Shown here: in pieces, positions 10,648 to 21,169 of the stretch
How positions within the stretch are numbered: the stretch's first letter is position 1
How the letters are laid out: the number at the start of each line of letters is the position of its first letter
Made by a program: the position numbers and the translations under genes
NCBI GenBank assembly: GCA_029204225.1
Contig: MU835741.1
Span: forward strand, 1-36,715
Reading direction: 5' to 3'
DNA from: Diphasiastrum complanatum
Lineage: Eukaryota > Streptophyta > Lycopodiopsida > Lycopodiales > Lycopodiaceae
Length of the DNA stretch: 36,715 bases
The notes under the pieces: model-generated
What the model was told of the DNA's origin: nothing
The model's database searches: none
The model's input: the letters and a program-made list of their open reading frames with translations, nothing else

Positions 10648-11905
10648 TTAAAAGGAGTTGGAATTTGGTGTAGGTTCCCGATGTGGCTGTGGTAACTGGA
10701 TAACAACGTCATCCAGTGTAAAGTCTTTGAACTTCTGTGGAAGATCAAAAGGTGGGTCCACAAAAAATTTTGGGACTTTGGGAATCATCTGAGTTGATTC
10801 ACTACTGGACATAGAGGCTTGGTCAGATTGTCTAGTTTCTGTCCCTTTTGACAAGGGCTTGATCGGTTGTTTAAGCTTCTCACGCATTTGTTTTTGACAC
10901 TCGGTTAATTTTGTATCAATAACTTTAGTTGATTGTAACCGAGGTTTTTGTGGTTTCTGAGTGGGCGGTGTTGGTGCCTCACTGATCATATCGTCGTTGA
11001 TTGTATCCCAGACTTCATCGGGATACACATCCCATGTATATACTTTGGGTTTGGGCTTGTATGTTTGTGTGTTGGATACCTTGGATGTCAGTTGGACATG
11101 AGCCAACGGCCCTGGTGTCGTTATCTCCTTAGAAATTGTTTTTGGCGGATAAGGTTGTGCATCTAGATATAGGAGTACATGTTCATCCGTCATGTCTACA
11201 TCATCCATGGAAAGAATACCTTCTTCTGAAACATGGGCGGTATAGAGACTAGGTTCTCCTGAGCACCACGCTATAGGAATCGGGTCAATCATCATAAGTG
11301 GGATGATGGGTGTGTCAATGTCTGTAGAAGATGGGAGAATATCCACATCTGCTGCAGCAATTTTGATATGACATCTATTGGAATCAGTACAGTCCACAGT
11401 GGCTAGTGCGTGACTCCAATTGATTATGTCCGTGGATCTCGTATAGTGACCTTTTGGTTGGATCGGGACGCTATCTGATTCATCATATGATGTGGATGAC
11501 CAATCATTGTATACCTTGGCGGGCTTGACATGGCCTTTTGAGTCAACCGTGACTCGTTTATCGTGGTTACCAAAGGTAATTTTGCTATGTTTCCAATCTT
11601 GGACAACACCTGCCATCTGGAGCCAGGGTGTACCAAGAAGGAGTTTATATGTATTGTTATCTTCTGGTAAATCTAAGATGACACAATCTAGCACAAATTT
11701 GACACCTGCTATGCGAACTTTTATATTTGATAAATGACCAGCAGGGTCAGTAACTTGTTGATCAGCCATGCGAAGTTTATATCGTGGTTGAGGTATGGAA
11801 GCCCCATGACTTTGCTAATGACAAAGCCATGATATTAACGCCGGATCCGCTATCTAAGATAGCTAATACTACGGGATAGTCTCTATAGGACAAAGTTAGG
11901 GTGAT
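10648..11905 (-). pseudogene. pol: gypsy B aspartic protease and protease-RT linker
   Basis: The retropepsin active site is read on the minus strand as LAILDSGSGVNIMAL (DSGSG at about 11841-11853). After a frameshift near 11780 the domain goes on as KLRMADQQVTDPAG and VKFVLDCVILDLPEDNN, then LLLGTPWLQMAGVVQDW, the ALLGxxWL-type end of a gypsy protease. A long open linker (to 10648) rich in Asp, Pro and Thr follows and joins the RT. It would cut the Gag-Pol precursor. The linker of about 270 residues is long compared with many gypsy elements. Confidence 0.85.
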
Positions 11906-11948
11906 GCTTGTCCCCTTAGCAACACCTATTCAACAGATTCATAGGAAT

Positions 11949-12182
11949 CTAGGAAATTTTAGGAATCTCTTCTGTTTCTCGCTCTTCATCAGGAATAGTA
12001 GGCAGCTGAAAATTTTGTTGGATATAACGTTGAAGCCCAGTGAAGGATTTTACTGCAGTATGAAATAGCATGGTGAGTTGAGCTTGCAGGAGGTCAGAAA
12101 ATACTTCAAGTTCCTGTAGGAATTGCCCCTTTTCAAGGATATGAGCTGAGAACAGACTTTCTGTATGTTCTTCCTCTCGCAA
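11949..12182 (-). pseudogene. gypsy B gag-protease junction segment
   Basis: A 77-codon open piece between the zinc-knuckle region and the protease, on the same strand. It reads as an amphipathic helical stretch (LEKGQFLQELEVFSDLLQAQ, then TAVKSFTGLQRYIQQNF). I know no named domain for it. It is best taken as part of the Gag-Pol precursor, separated from the blocks on both sides by single stops or frame changes. Confidence 0.5.
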
Positions 12183-12191
12183 AAACTCATC

Positions 12192-13115
12192 TCAAAACTC
12201 ATTGCATTGTCGTTGTTCTACCTTTGGGTCTGGGTAATCTTTTGGTAATGTGAAAGCCGTCAAGTGGCTTCCCTGGGGGTCAGCTGATTTGACATTATTC
12301 TGCTGCTGTCCTTTTTGTTGGCGTTGTGCTCTAGTGAGAACTCTAACAAGTTCGGATGAGATATGATGTGCTGGAAGAATAGGTTGTTTAGGACAATCCT
12401 TGAAACTGTGTTTATAGACACAGTCGGGACATTCCACATGGTATTGGGTTTTTACTTTACAGTCAGCCATGAAATGTCCCGTTTCAACACAAATAAAGTA
12501 GTGATTGCTCATTGGGCCTGTGGCAATAGCATAACCATCTTGGATGGCTAGTTGTGCTAGATTTTCTGGTGGTGTTGAATACTCATCTCGTTTGCACGAG
12601 CATGAGTTGTCGGTTTGATAATGTTGAGAACTAGCAGATGGAAGTGTTGTATCTTGATGATAGGATTGATCGTAGGAGTTTTCAACAAGATGTGTTTGTG
12701 TAGACTCTCGAGGATTTCTATGTTTTTGTGGTCCTAGATCTAGTTGTCCTCTTGGAGGTGGTCCTAAGAGTGCTAGTTGTGGTTGAGGTTCATGTCTAGG
12801 TTGTCTAGGCAACTCTTGTATATGGACTTGGTTTTTTCGTGGTTGGTAGTGCGTGTGTTGGTTTTGTAAAACAAATGGTTGTCGAGGAGGTTGAGTATGT
12901 CCTCCTGACTGGTTGTGAGGCTGGTTCCTCGAGTTATAATAGCAATAAAGAGAGGTATGCCCCATAAAGTTGCAGATGTCACATTTGATCAAGGAAGTAT
13001 CTAGGACAGGTTGGTATGAAGTGCACTCATTGCCAGTGTGTGCACCTCGACAGTGAGGGCACCACGTGTTCTCTCGTCTATGGTGGATTTGGCCAGTGGG
13101 TAACTGACCTGACAC
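12192..13115 (-). pseudogene. gag: gypsy B gag nucleocapsid with four zinc knuckles
   Basis: A 307-codon open stretch. Four Cys/His clusters can be seen: CPHCRGAHTGNEC (CX2CX3HX4C), CDICNFMGHTSLYC (CX2CX4HX4C), YFICVETGHFMADC (first Cys replaced by Tyr) and CPDCVYKHSFKDC (CX2CX3HX4C). Between the second and third lies a long linker rich in Gln, His, Pro and Arg (PRQPRHEPQPQ and similar). Nucleocapsid knuckles bind the genomic RNA. Two of the four have only three residues before the His, which is unusual for retroelement knuckles. It continues from the capsid segment at 13130-13813 and leads to the protease. Confidence 0.85.
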
Positions 13116-13129
13116 CGAACTCTAGATAG

Positions 13130-13813
13130 ACTTAAGAGTGTTTTGAAACTCTTTCGTGAGTTTCTCCATTTGTTGTTGGTGTTGCTGGTTAAGCAACTCC
13201 ATCTGTGTTTTCCACAACTGTTCTCGATTTTTGTCGTTTGGTCGAGCTTCTTGGACAACACGATGTGCTCTCTGTTCATGTGGTTCATCAACATCAGAGC
13301 CCTCATCTTCCTCTCAAATGGCGTCAGACATGGCTTGTCTCAATGATGTATATAAATCATTGGAACGAAGTTCACGTCTTCTCCATCATGGGAGTCCAAC
13401 AAGGGACCAAATTACGAGCATAGACTCAGTGGGTTGTTCTTGTACCTGACTTTTTAATCTTTTAAATCGTTCGATATAGTCATGTACTTTCTCGTCTTTT
13501 TTCATTTTGATGTTTCTTAGCTTGACAAAAGGACTTTCTATCAAGCGAAATGCTTCTTGGTTTCCAAGGGGAGGCTCAAACCTGAGACCAAAGAAACTTT
13601 GGATGTCAAGCTAACCAACTGAGCCAACCCCGTTGGTATTATCAAGTGAAATGGCTTAAAGTGTTTGATAAAGGCCTCCTTCAACAGTGACCAGTCACGT
13701 TTATCTTCACGATCAAGGTTAAAAAACCACTCTCGTGCTCGATCAATCATGGTCATCGAAAAGAGCTATCCCATGGCTTCCGGTGATGTCTCGCCATAGA
13801 CGTCACATGCGTT
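13130..13813 (-). pseudogene. gag: gypsy B gag capsid (truncated, interrupted)
   Basis: Capsid part of gypsy gag. From the truncated end near 13813 it reads GDVYGETSPEAMG, a stop, then LFSMTMIDRAREWFFNLDRED, DWSLLKEAFIKHFKPFHLI. After the retroposon at 13556-13639 is skipped it goes on as ESPFVKLRNIKMKKDEKVHD and YIERFKRLKSQVQ. This is the Retrotrans_gag pattern (A-x2-W-F, W-x2-L, F-x3-F). Below 13440 the frame is degraded towards the knuckle block. The true N-terminus is missing because copia C sequence begins at the break. Confidence 0.85.
13539..13657 (-). mobile_element. tRNA-derived SINE-like retroposon with target duplication
   Basis: An 84-base insert (13556-13639) in gag B is flanked by a near-perfect target duplication: 13640-13657 (18 bases) and 13539-13555 (17 bases) differ by one indel and one substitution. 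On the minus strand the insert has an A box (TGGCTCAGTTGG) and a B box (GGTTTGAGCC) about 44 bases apart, the spacing of a tRNA gene. Removing it restores an uninterrupted capsid frame (HLI-ESPFVKL). The ends GGGG and CCCC can pair like an acceptor stem, but the inner stems are poor, so it is not a working tRNA. It is either a retroposed tRNA or a very short SINE head. Confidence 0.75.
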
Positions 13814-14161
13814 CTACATTCTTGAACTTGAGAAAGACATCAAATACTTCATCCTCACACTTTAGAAGATAAGTCCAACAATATCTACTAAAGTCATCAA
13901 TGCAAGTCATAAACATGTTTGCTCCTCCAAGACTCAAAGAACTAGTACAATGCAAATCCAAATGTTCTAAGTGAGAAGGCATCTTAGATCTTGAGCTAGA
14001 TCTAGAATAAGACAACCTTTGTGACTTTGACATTAAAGAAAGCTCACCTACTTGTTTCTTTGCCTTCAAACCACCATGGTTAGAACTAAAAAATCCATCA
14101 AGTCTGTAGAGATCACCTTGTCTCTTGCCTTGAACAATCAAGACTCCATTCCTTTTGACAC
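13803..14161 (-). pseudogene. pol: copia C pre-integrase and integrase start
   Basis: On the minus strand the GAG-pre-integrase block begins with RNGVLIVQGKRQGDLYRLDG. The integrase core starts as HLEHLDLHCTSSLSLGGANM, then CIDDFSRYCWTYLLKCEDEV and FDVFLKFKNVERM. The core stops at about 13815, exactly where gypsy B gag begins, so the rest of the integrase, RT and RNase H are missing. The first catalytic Asp (HLDLH) and the CIDDFS box are present. It continues from the protease segment at 14162-14500 in another frame. Confidence 0.85.
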
Positions 14162-14640
14162 TCAAGAATCACCAACAAATTTCAATTTGAGCCCTTTGTC
14201 AACCATTTGACACACACTAAGCACATTCTTAGTAGTGGAAGGTATGAACAAAACATTCTTCAAAGGAACATTCCTATTTGTAGATGAGAGAAAAATAGAA
14301 ATTGTACCGATGAACTTGATAACAACTTTACCACCATTGGCCATGTTGATGACGTTCTTTTCTCCTTCATAAGACACCAAAAAAGTGAAGTACTCTTTGT
14401 GATATGTCATATGAAAGCTTGTTCCACTATCAATCCACCATGGATCAGTATCTTTATCATTGGTTAGCAAACAAGGAGACATAAAAAAACATATCATCAT
14501 TTCATCAAAAGTGAAATTGCCTTGATTTTCTTCTTGTTGGAATCACTAGAAAAATGCCCCATGATGCCACAATAGAAGCACTTCAATTAGAACTATCTTT
14601 TTTCTTATCAAAAGAAGAAGAATCACCATGATCTTGTCCT
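14162..14640 (-). pseudogene. pol: copia C protease and zinc knuckle
   Basis: The zinc knuckle reads KCFYCGIMGHFSSDS (last Cys lost, Ser in its place) at about 14526-14575, preceded by a Lys-rich gag linker with one stop. The protease follows: DPWWIDSGTSFHM with its catalytic DSG, then VINMANGGKVVIKFIGTISI, and VLFIPSTTKNVLSVCQMVDK. These blocks resemble copia A. Above 14640 the coding similarity ends and a dispersed non-coding repeat begins. Confidence 0.85.
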
Positions 14641-14910
14641 TTAGACAACTTACCTTGACCTAAATTGGAAACGTCTAGATACTTCATCAAAACCTAAAAT
14701 TACTAGTCTAGATGCAATATATCAAATTTAGGCAATTAGAATGGGTCCAAATCTGACCTCATCCACTTATCTACTTGTCAAAAATAGTACAAATACTATA
14801 TAGGCCTTTATTGACAAATATGAGCCTATCTCTAAGTTGAGATTTCATTTTGGCCTCCAAAAATGCCAATAAACCAACAAACTAGTTGACAATTTTTCAC
14901 AGCCATTAGT
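14641..14910. repeat. dispersed repeat, copy 1
   Basis: About 260 bases here match 27421-27680 in the same orientation. Shared blocks include CTAGTCTAGATGCAAT, CCAAATCTGACCTCAT and CTAGTCTA-rich starts, with about three quarters of bases equal by eye. It abuts the gag linker of copia C. It may be an LTR or leader piece of the copia A/C/H group; its ends are not clear. Confidence 0.7.
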
Positions 14911-15169
14911 TTATCACAAAACCTAATTCAAAAAATGCAATCTATACAGCTTGACTAAAAAGGCCAAAAAGCTGACCATGCCTATCTGAACTATGCTCCA
15001 TATTCAATTCTAATTTTTATTTGAGGGACAAGAAGGATTGGCACCTCAATATTATTTTGTCTTTGGCTTGAGCAGTGGAGTAGTTATTTTTTCATGCATG
15101 GCAAAAAATACCAAGATCACCATTGTTAATATATTTTTACAGTGGAAGTGTTTATGTAATAATAGGATT
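14911..15169. other. spacer before gypsy D
   Basis: I see no gene, repeat or RNA in this AT-rich stretch. A minus-strand open frame over its end (15052-15267) is a shadow of the plus-strand gag. Confidence 0.4.
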
Positions 15170-15703
15170 TTAAGAGAATGACCATTACCCCTACCACTTG
15201 GGATGCTTTCCAAGAGGCCTTTAAGTTGGAGTGTCTCCCCATTTTTTATGACTTTGAGCACTATCAATGTGGTAGACCATTAGATGTCTACTTAAAGAAA
15301 TTTCAAATAGTCTTGATTCGTTAATCGAATTGATCCTACTCTCATAAAGTTATATTTTATTTTAGAATTTTCTAGAAAAGACCAATATAAAGTGTGATGT
15401 AACCAACCACAAAGCCTCAAAGATGTATTTTGTTTCATGAAAATATTTGACGACACTCATTTTGGTGTTCGAAAGGAGCAAGTTTTGTCCAAGGTTGAAC
15501 CTAAGGACAAAACCTTCTTTAAGAAATAAGACAAAAAGACACTAGTTTTCAAGGCAAGAAAAAGTGCATCAAGTTGGATAACACAAGATATGACAAAGCA
15601 ATAATAAATGGTTTGTGTTTCTTTTGCATGAAGAGGGGGCACTTTGCAAAAGATTGTCCGAAAAAGCATAAGAAATTTGGAGGTCAACCTAAAACATTAT
15701 AAT
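15170..15703 (+). pseudogene. gag: gypsy D gag with zinc knuckle
   Basis: Plus-strand gypsy gag remains. The capsid part reads TTWDAFQEAFKLECLPIFYD and RPLDVYLKKFQIVL. After stops and frameshifts the nucleocapsid knuckle reads NGLCFFCMKRGHFAKDCPKK, with CX2CX4HX4C complete at about 15609-15665. The region between is rich in Lys (FERSKFCPRLNLRTK in one frame, degraded). It is more decayed than gag B, and the knuckle is of the single classical kind, so D belongs to a different gypsy family or to a different branch from B. Confidence 0.75.
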
Positions 15704-16259
15704 AAGTAATTCTAGCATTTGTTATGTTATTATCATTAACAGATGATATTGTTTGTCATTATTATTATTTTAGCATAGTTGGTTTTGGTTCCAATGATCT
15801 TATTCATACGAATAAGTTTGCATGATGCCAAGCTATAAATATTCTAGAAGATGTTTCAACGCATAATTCTGTTAATTCAAAATTTGTGTAGAAATTAAAT
15901 GACCACCAGACCAAGTAATCACAAGTATTTGGTGAAGATGATAATGAGAGAGTATCAACACATTTGGAACCAGATTATTCTTCAGCTATGGTTGAAAGTC
16001 CAAGATTATAGTAAATATCTTAATTTTCATATTTGGAAGTTGGATAAGATAGATGTAATAAAAAAAATAGTGGTTTTACTCCAAGAATAAGTCATTGAAA
16101 TAGAATTAAGTAATGCATAGTTTGTCATTTTTGTACAATGGCTTGTTAGTAAATTTTGAAGTGATAAATATATATGATACTCTTTTATATATTTTTTGGA
16201 GGTTAAAAAATGTTTGAAATTTTTTTAGTATAATTTTAATCGATATATTTTAAAAGATG
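15704..16259. other. degraded protease region of gypsy D
   Basis: By position, between gag and RT of gypsy D, this should be the protease and linker. I find no DSG motif, and stops are frequent in all frames. I cannot support a gene here. Confidence 0.4.
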
Positions 16260-16910
16260 TAATTTCTATGAAGAAGCATATTATTCAGAGTCTAAACATA
16301 CCCTTTAGTGGAGGATTCACCTAAGAGAAGAGTATTTAGGAGGCTAAGATAGGATTTGGCTAACTTTTTCCTTGATAATGATGGAGACACTCACCTTTGT
16401 GTTGACTATAAAAAGGTGAATAAGATTACCATAAACAATAGATATTCTTTGTCTAGGAGGATGCATAATCTAATCGATTGTCTAAATGGAATAATTTATT
16501 TCTCTAAGATAAATTTTAGATCATGCTACCATCATATAAGGATTATAAATGAGGACATTTCTAAAATTGGTTTTTTAACTGGGTATGGCCACTATGAATT
16601 TTTGAATCAAGTATGACAATTATGAATGTTTGGTGTTATTGTTTGGACTCAAAAATACACCTGCTATATTCCAACAAATTTTTGAACAATATTTTTCCTC
16701 CAGAAAAAGTTTGTAGTAGTGTATTTGGACCACATATTCATCTATAGTTGGACCTTTAAGGACCATGAAGAGCATTTTAGACAGGAAAAGTTTTATATTA
16801 ATAGTCAAAAGGTAAATTCCTTCATACCAAACTCAAGTACCTAGGCCATACCATATTAAATTGCGACAATTATGATAAGATTTATAAGATACAAGAAAGA
16901 CAAATATCGC
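16260..16910 (+). pseudogene. pol: gypsy D reverse transcriptase (dead YLDD box)
   Basis: RT of Ty3/gypsy type on the plus strand, split over frames. Visible blocks are LCVDYKKVNKITINNRYSLS, LNGIIYFSKINFRSCYHHIR, FGLKNTPAIFQQIFEQYF, VVYLDHIFIYSWTFKDHEEH and KLKYLGHTI. The catalytic YLDD reads YLDH (16722-16733), so this RT would be inactive even without the frameshifts. Similarity ends near 16910, where AT-rich DNA begins. The missing downstream part of RT and the RNase H are what segment E (19485-20458) supplies. Confidence 0.85.
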
Positions 16911-18240
16911 AAAAATACAATGACATTTGTTTTGGAATTTGATTTAAAAATAACTATATTTTTTTGTTATTTTTTAGACTAATTTTAAGGCCAAAATCAT
17001 GGTTTTTTTAAAGTTAATATCCAAATTAGAACAAAAAAACTACAAAAATAAAATGTATCTTTACAATACATCATGACTTAAAAAATTTACAAACTTAATA
17101 AAACCATCATAATAGAAAATAAAACAACATTAAAAAATATATACATGATTTTTTAAAAGGCCGATTTCATAAAATATAAAGGGCCTAACATACTTATAAA
17201 TATATTTTTTTGTAGTATATTTTTCAAAGAATTTTTATGAATCTCTCAATTTAAAACTTTATATATTATCAAAGTCGTTATTTTTTTTAGATATTGAAGT
17301 TGAAGACCAGTCATTATAATCAAAATCAACTGACATATCATATTTTTAATTGGCCTCTAATGCTGGCAGAAAATCTTGTAAGTTTGGCTTTTTTTCGTTC
17401 ACACACACACACACGCGCACAAAAACATGCATATAGCCTTATGTCAAATTAACTCAGGTCAATTTTTTGAATTAAATAGTGTTGACTTCCATAAATAGTT
17501 AGTCATTTGTCAGTTTAAAATTAAATATTAAAAAATCCACATTTGTTAGACCTAGATCATCAACACTTTATTGCTTATTATGTAGTCATTTTTTCTTGCA
17601 TTTTGGAGAGATCGTGAGTAATGTTGTCTTCGATGGAGGAGGATATGACAGCTACTGCTTTACCATTTTTCTCCTTCCATTCACAAAGCTACCACAATTT
17701 TTATTTATACCTTACTCAAAAGAATATTAGTTAACATGGTGTGTAACCATTGAACTTGCAATATTTTTGTCTAGTTACTTTTTTGGATATATAAATATAT
17801 TCAAAATAAATGATTTTCGCTATTTTTACAATTCAAAATACATAATTTTTGTTATTTTCAACAACCAAAAAGTGCAACAAGTCTTTCAATTTGAATTTCA
17901 TGAACATCATCACACATTATTCATGAATTATCATATTGTTTTTTTGTTTAAATTTTTTTTTAAAAACTTTTATCTTAATATTTAGTGTAAATATCTAGAT
18001 TTTTAATTTGATTCTTTTGATTTACTAGTAAATTTAAAATCTTAAAATTTAAGTTTTTAGATTTTTTGATTAAAAAAATTAATTAACATTTTATTTTTAA
18101 ATTTTTCAAAACTTATAGAACTTCTTTAAAAATTATATTTAAAGTTTTAGAAGATTTCTAATTTTTTGATACTTAGTAATTTTGAATTTTAAACTTTTTG
18201 ATTTTTTTAATTTTCAGTTTTAATTTTTTTTTAATAAAGC

Positions 18241-18545
18241 CATTGTCCACGAAATTGTCGACATAGCATAGTTCAACATTCTTATGCTTAACATAGGAAA
18301 ATTAAACATAGGACCATTTTTTTGACAACTTTGTTGACAAAAACAATGAAGACCTATGTTTAGTCTTATGCCTTACATAGGACTTGAAACTAGACCTTCG
18401 TTGACAAGGTATATGACTGAAATTAGGCCTTTGTTGCTTTTGTCAACAAGGTTATCGACAAAGTGTAGCTATGTTCAACATTGCTATGTTGAGCATAAGA
18501 ATGTTGAGCTATGCTTTATCAACAAAGTTGTTGACAAAAGCAACG
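18241..18545. repeat. foldback (imperfect inverted repeat), MITE-like
   Basis: Left and right halves are imperfect reverse complements. The clearest pair is 18265-18296 with 18484-18515 (32 bases, two mismatches). Further in, the GTTGACAAAAACAATGAAG block near 18334 pairs with the CTTTGTTGCTTTTGTCAAC block near 18429. Outside, the GTCCACGAAATTGTCGAC block pairs with sequence near 18520-18540. The whole could fold into a hairpin of about 300 bases. No coding capacity. Confidence 0.7.
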
Positions 18546-18680
18546 AAGGCCCATGATCATTTATATGCTAAACATAACAAAAGTTTTTTTTCTGCTATGC
18601 TTTGTTAACAAAGTTGTTGACAAAAGCAATGAAGGCCCATGCTCATTTTATATGTTGAACATAACAAAAGTTTTTTTTTG
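18508..18680. repeat. 86-bp tandem duplication next to the foldback
   Basis: Units 18508-18593 and 18594-18680 start with GCTATGCTTT, share AACAAAGTTGTTGACAAAAG and end in a T run, with roughly nine of ten bases equal. The first unit overlaps the right arm of the foldback. Confidence 0.8.
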
Positions 18681-19484
18681 TTATAATAAGCAATATAATA
18701 TCTTCTAACCATAGGCTGATAAGCTACGATCATCTCTTGAGATAACGATAGCTATAGCTAAGCATAGCAAAAGTTTTTCTTGTATATTCAACATAGCAAA
18801 AGAGCTGAAAACTTAAAAATTTTATAATTAAATTAAAAAAAATCTAAGAATATAAAAACTAACCAAGAAAAAATTTGAAATTTAAAAAATTTTAAAACCT
18901 AAAAAATCATAAAATTCAAAAAAAAAAATTTAATCTAAATTTAAATTGATATGTTTGAAAAAGGTCTCGCTAAAACATGAGTTGAAAATAAGTCATGAGA
19001 TTAATGAAATTCAAGTTGTAAGTCTTGTTGCACTTTTGTCTTTTCAAATAGTAAAATCTCACAAGCTTTTTAATTTAATTCTATATTCATTTGTCAAATA
19101 CAATCAATCAAAAGAAATTAATATTCTAATCATTATAATTTGTTTGTAATAACTTAAATATGTAAGTTTATAAATCTTTGTAACATATTAATAAATCATA
19201 AAAATTTTAAACTATTCAAATAACTTGAAATCATAATTGTTTTTCAAAATTTACCAATCTAAATTTTAAAAATTTGATAATTTTTTAAGCAATAATTTGT
19301 TTATATTTGAGTTTTTTTAATAAAACAAATTTTTTTTAAAGATTGGTATTTTAATTTTTTTTGTACTTGTAAGTTTTAAGAATTTTTTTTTCAAAAATTT
19401 AGTTGTACTTCTAAATTTAAGGTTTAAAATGTTGGCATTTTTTTTTAACAATAAAAAATTATGGTCTCTAGGTAAAATCATTTC

Positions 19485-20458
19485 TTGGCTTCACAAGATT
19501 TTTCACACATATTCATCAACAATCTACCACCACCAGGGACGATTCATGGGGTCTATGTTTTCATGGGTCATGCTAACTACTATCGGATCTTCATTTTAGA
19601 TTTTGCGGAGTTAGCAAGATCAATTTACAAACTCACCACGGAACCTCATTGGAGGAGGAAGCTCTACAGGCTTTTCAAAAGCTTAAAGACGCATTGGTCT
19701 CAACAATTTGGACAATAGAATTTCATGTGCACACTGATGTTTCAAAGTATGCAGTGGGAGCCATCTTGACCCACAACAAGGAGAATGCAAAAAGGACTTT
19801 CCAATCCAATTTGCTAGCCGACAACTAGTGATTCAAAAATGAACTACTCAACCATAGAGCGGGAAGCATTGGCCATGATTTATGCGATCAAGAAGTTTAG
19901 ACATTATTTGATGGCCACACATTTTGCATTTTATATGGACCATGACCCTTGTTCTATCTCGTTAATAAAACTTGCAACACAGGGCGAATCGCTTGACGAT
20001 TGCTACTATTGTTGGAGTTTGATTTTCTAATAGTGGTGCGCAAGGGAAAGCAATATTATATGGTAGATCATGTGTCGTGAATCAAAGTGAAGGAAACTAC
20101 CATCCAACCTAATGATGAGTTACCGAATGTTGCCTTATTCTACATTGATACAATACCAGAATGGGTCATAGATATAGTTGAATATCTAATGTGGGGCCAA
20201 CCAGATAAATCTCTACCCAAGGTAGAACAACATAAATTGATACTTAAGACTAGACCTTATCAACTGATTGTCGGCGAATTATATCGATGAAAATCAGATA
20301 TCATCCTTTGAAGATGTGTTTATCCGCATGAGACCACCCAAATTATTTCATTCTCACATGAAGGTATGGGTGGTAATTATTCTGCATCTGACATTATAGT
20401 TTGCAAGATCTTGCAATCAAGATACTGGTGGCCAACCATTCATAAAACCGTCAAAAAG
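19485..20458 (+). pseudogene. pol: gypsy E RT connector, RNase H and integrase N-terminus
   Basis: Plus-strand gypsy pol. It opens with the RT-RNase H connector (LPPPGTIHGVYVFMGHANYY, DFAELARSIYKLTTEPHW). RNase H follows: FHVHTDVSKYAVGAIL with the catalytic Asp, then NYSTIEREALAMIYAIKKFR and THFAFYMDHDP in other frames. A linker (MVDHVS, NDELPNVALFYIDTIPEW) leads to the integrase HHCC start: FSHEGMGGNYSASDIIVCKI, YWWPTIHKTVKKWC. The similarity to gypsy ends at the LTR edge near 20459. It resembles gypsy B in the connector. It starts about where segment D stops, so both may be one element. Confidence 0.88.
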
Positions 20459-20982
20459 TGGTGTGTAGAAGATAGGTCTAGCTCGAAAAAAAATGAATGA
20501 AAATAATTCGTGTGTCTAGAAAAAAAAAACTTTTCATGTATGGCGGAATAAACTATCTTCCTCTTTCCCAATGCATGACTATGCCTATCAATTTTAAACG
20601 AAACGATAGTGATAGAAATCACGTCTGATTTTATAGTAACTAACTTTGAAATTGTCAGTACTATAGTGATTATGTAGCCAAACAATTAAGCATCGAAAAT
20701 TATCTGACAAATAATTAGTTGCGAAGATCTTCAGAAATGCATACATTCTGAAATGAAGCTGAACGCAATAAAGAATAGTATTGATTCAGTATGAAAACGT
20801 AGCAGAAGTAAATGAGTACAATAAGTTGTGGATCGAAGCTGCATATTCTATGCTATCTTTGAGTAGCTAATATAAAAGTATGAATTAAGCGCAATATTGA
20901 TAAGCAGTAGCGCAATGGCAATCTCTAAAACAACTCTGAGAAGTGAGCTAGAATGCTCAGAAGTGTTCAAGCTCGCAGACTT

Positions 20983-21095
<113 letters not shown>

Positions 21096-21169
21096 AACTA
21101 TTCCAAAACTTCTTCTGATAATTTCAACTTTTGATAATTTGATAATAAAACTTTATGAATATGAACAGC

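Larger units (their letters stand above)
6224..13813 (-). mobile_element. Ty3/gypsy element B (5'-truncated)
   Basis: On the minus strand the order is gag, protease, RT, RNase H, integrase, then an extra ORF, which is the gypsy order. The gag lacks its N-terminus: similarity stops at about 13813, where copia C integrase sequence begins. No LTR or PBS was found for this copy. RT motifs are well kept, and the breaks are mostly single stops and frameshifts, so it seems younger than the D and E fragments. Confidence 0.9.
16911..19484. other. AT-rich block, probable insertion between gypsy D and E
   Basis: This 2.5 kb block is very AT-rich, without coding similarity. It holds poly-A/T runs, a short CA repeat near 17400 and a foldback/tandem repeat complex at 18241-18680. 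It separates two gypsy segments whose content is complementary, so it is likely inserted DNA. I could not define terminal repeats for the whole block. Confidence 0.5.

Noticed and set aside
13556-13639. Functional tRNA gene
   Set aside because: A and B boxes are present but D, anticodon and T stems do not pair well, and it sits between target duplications.
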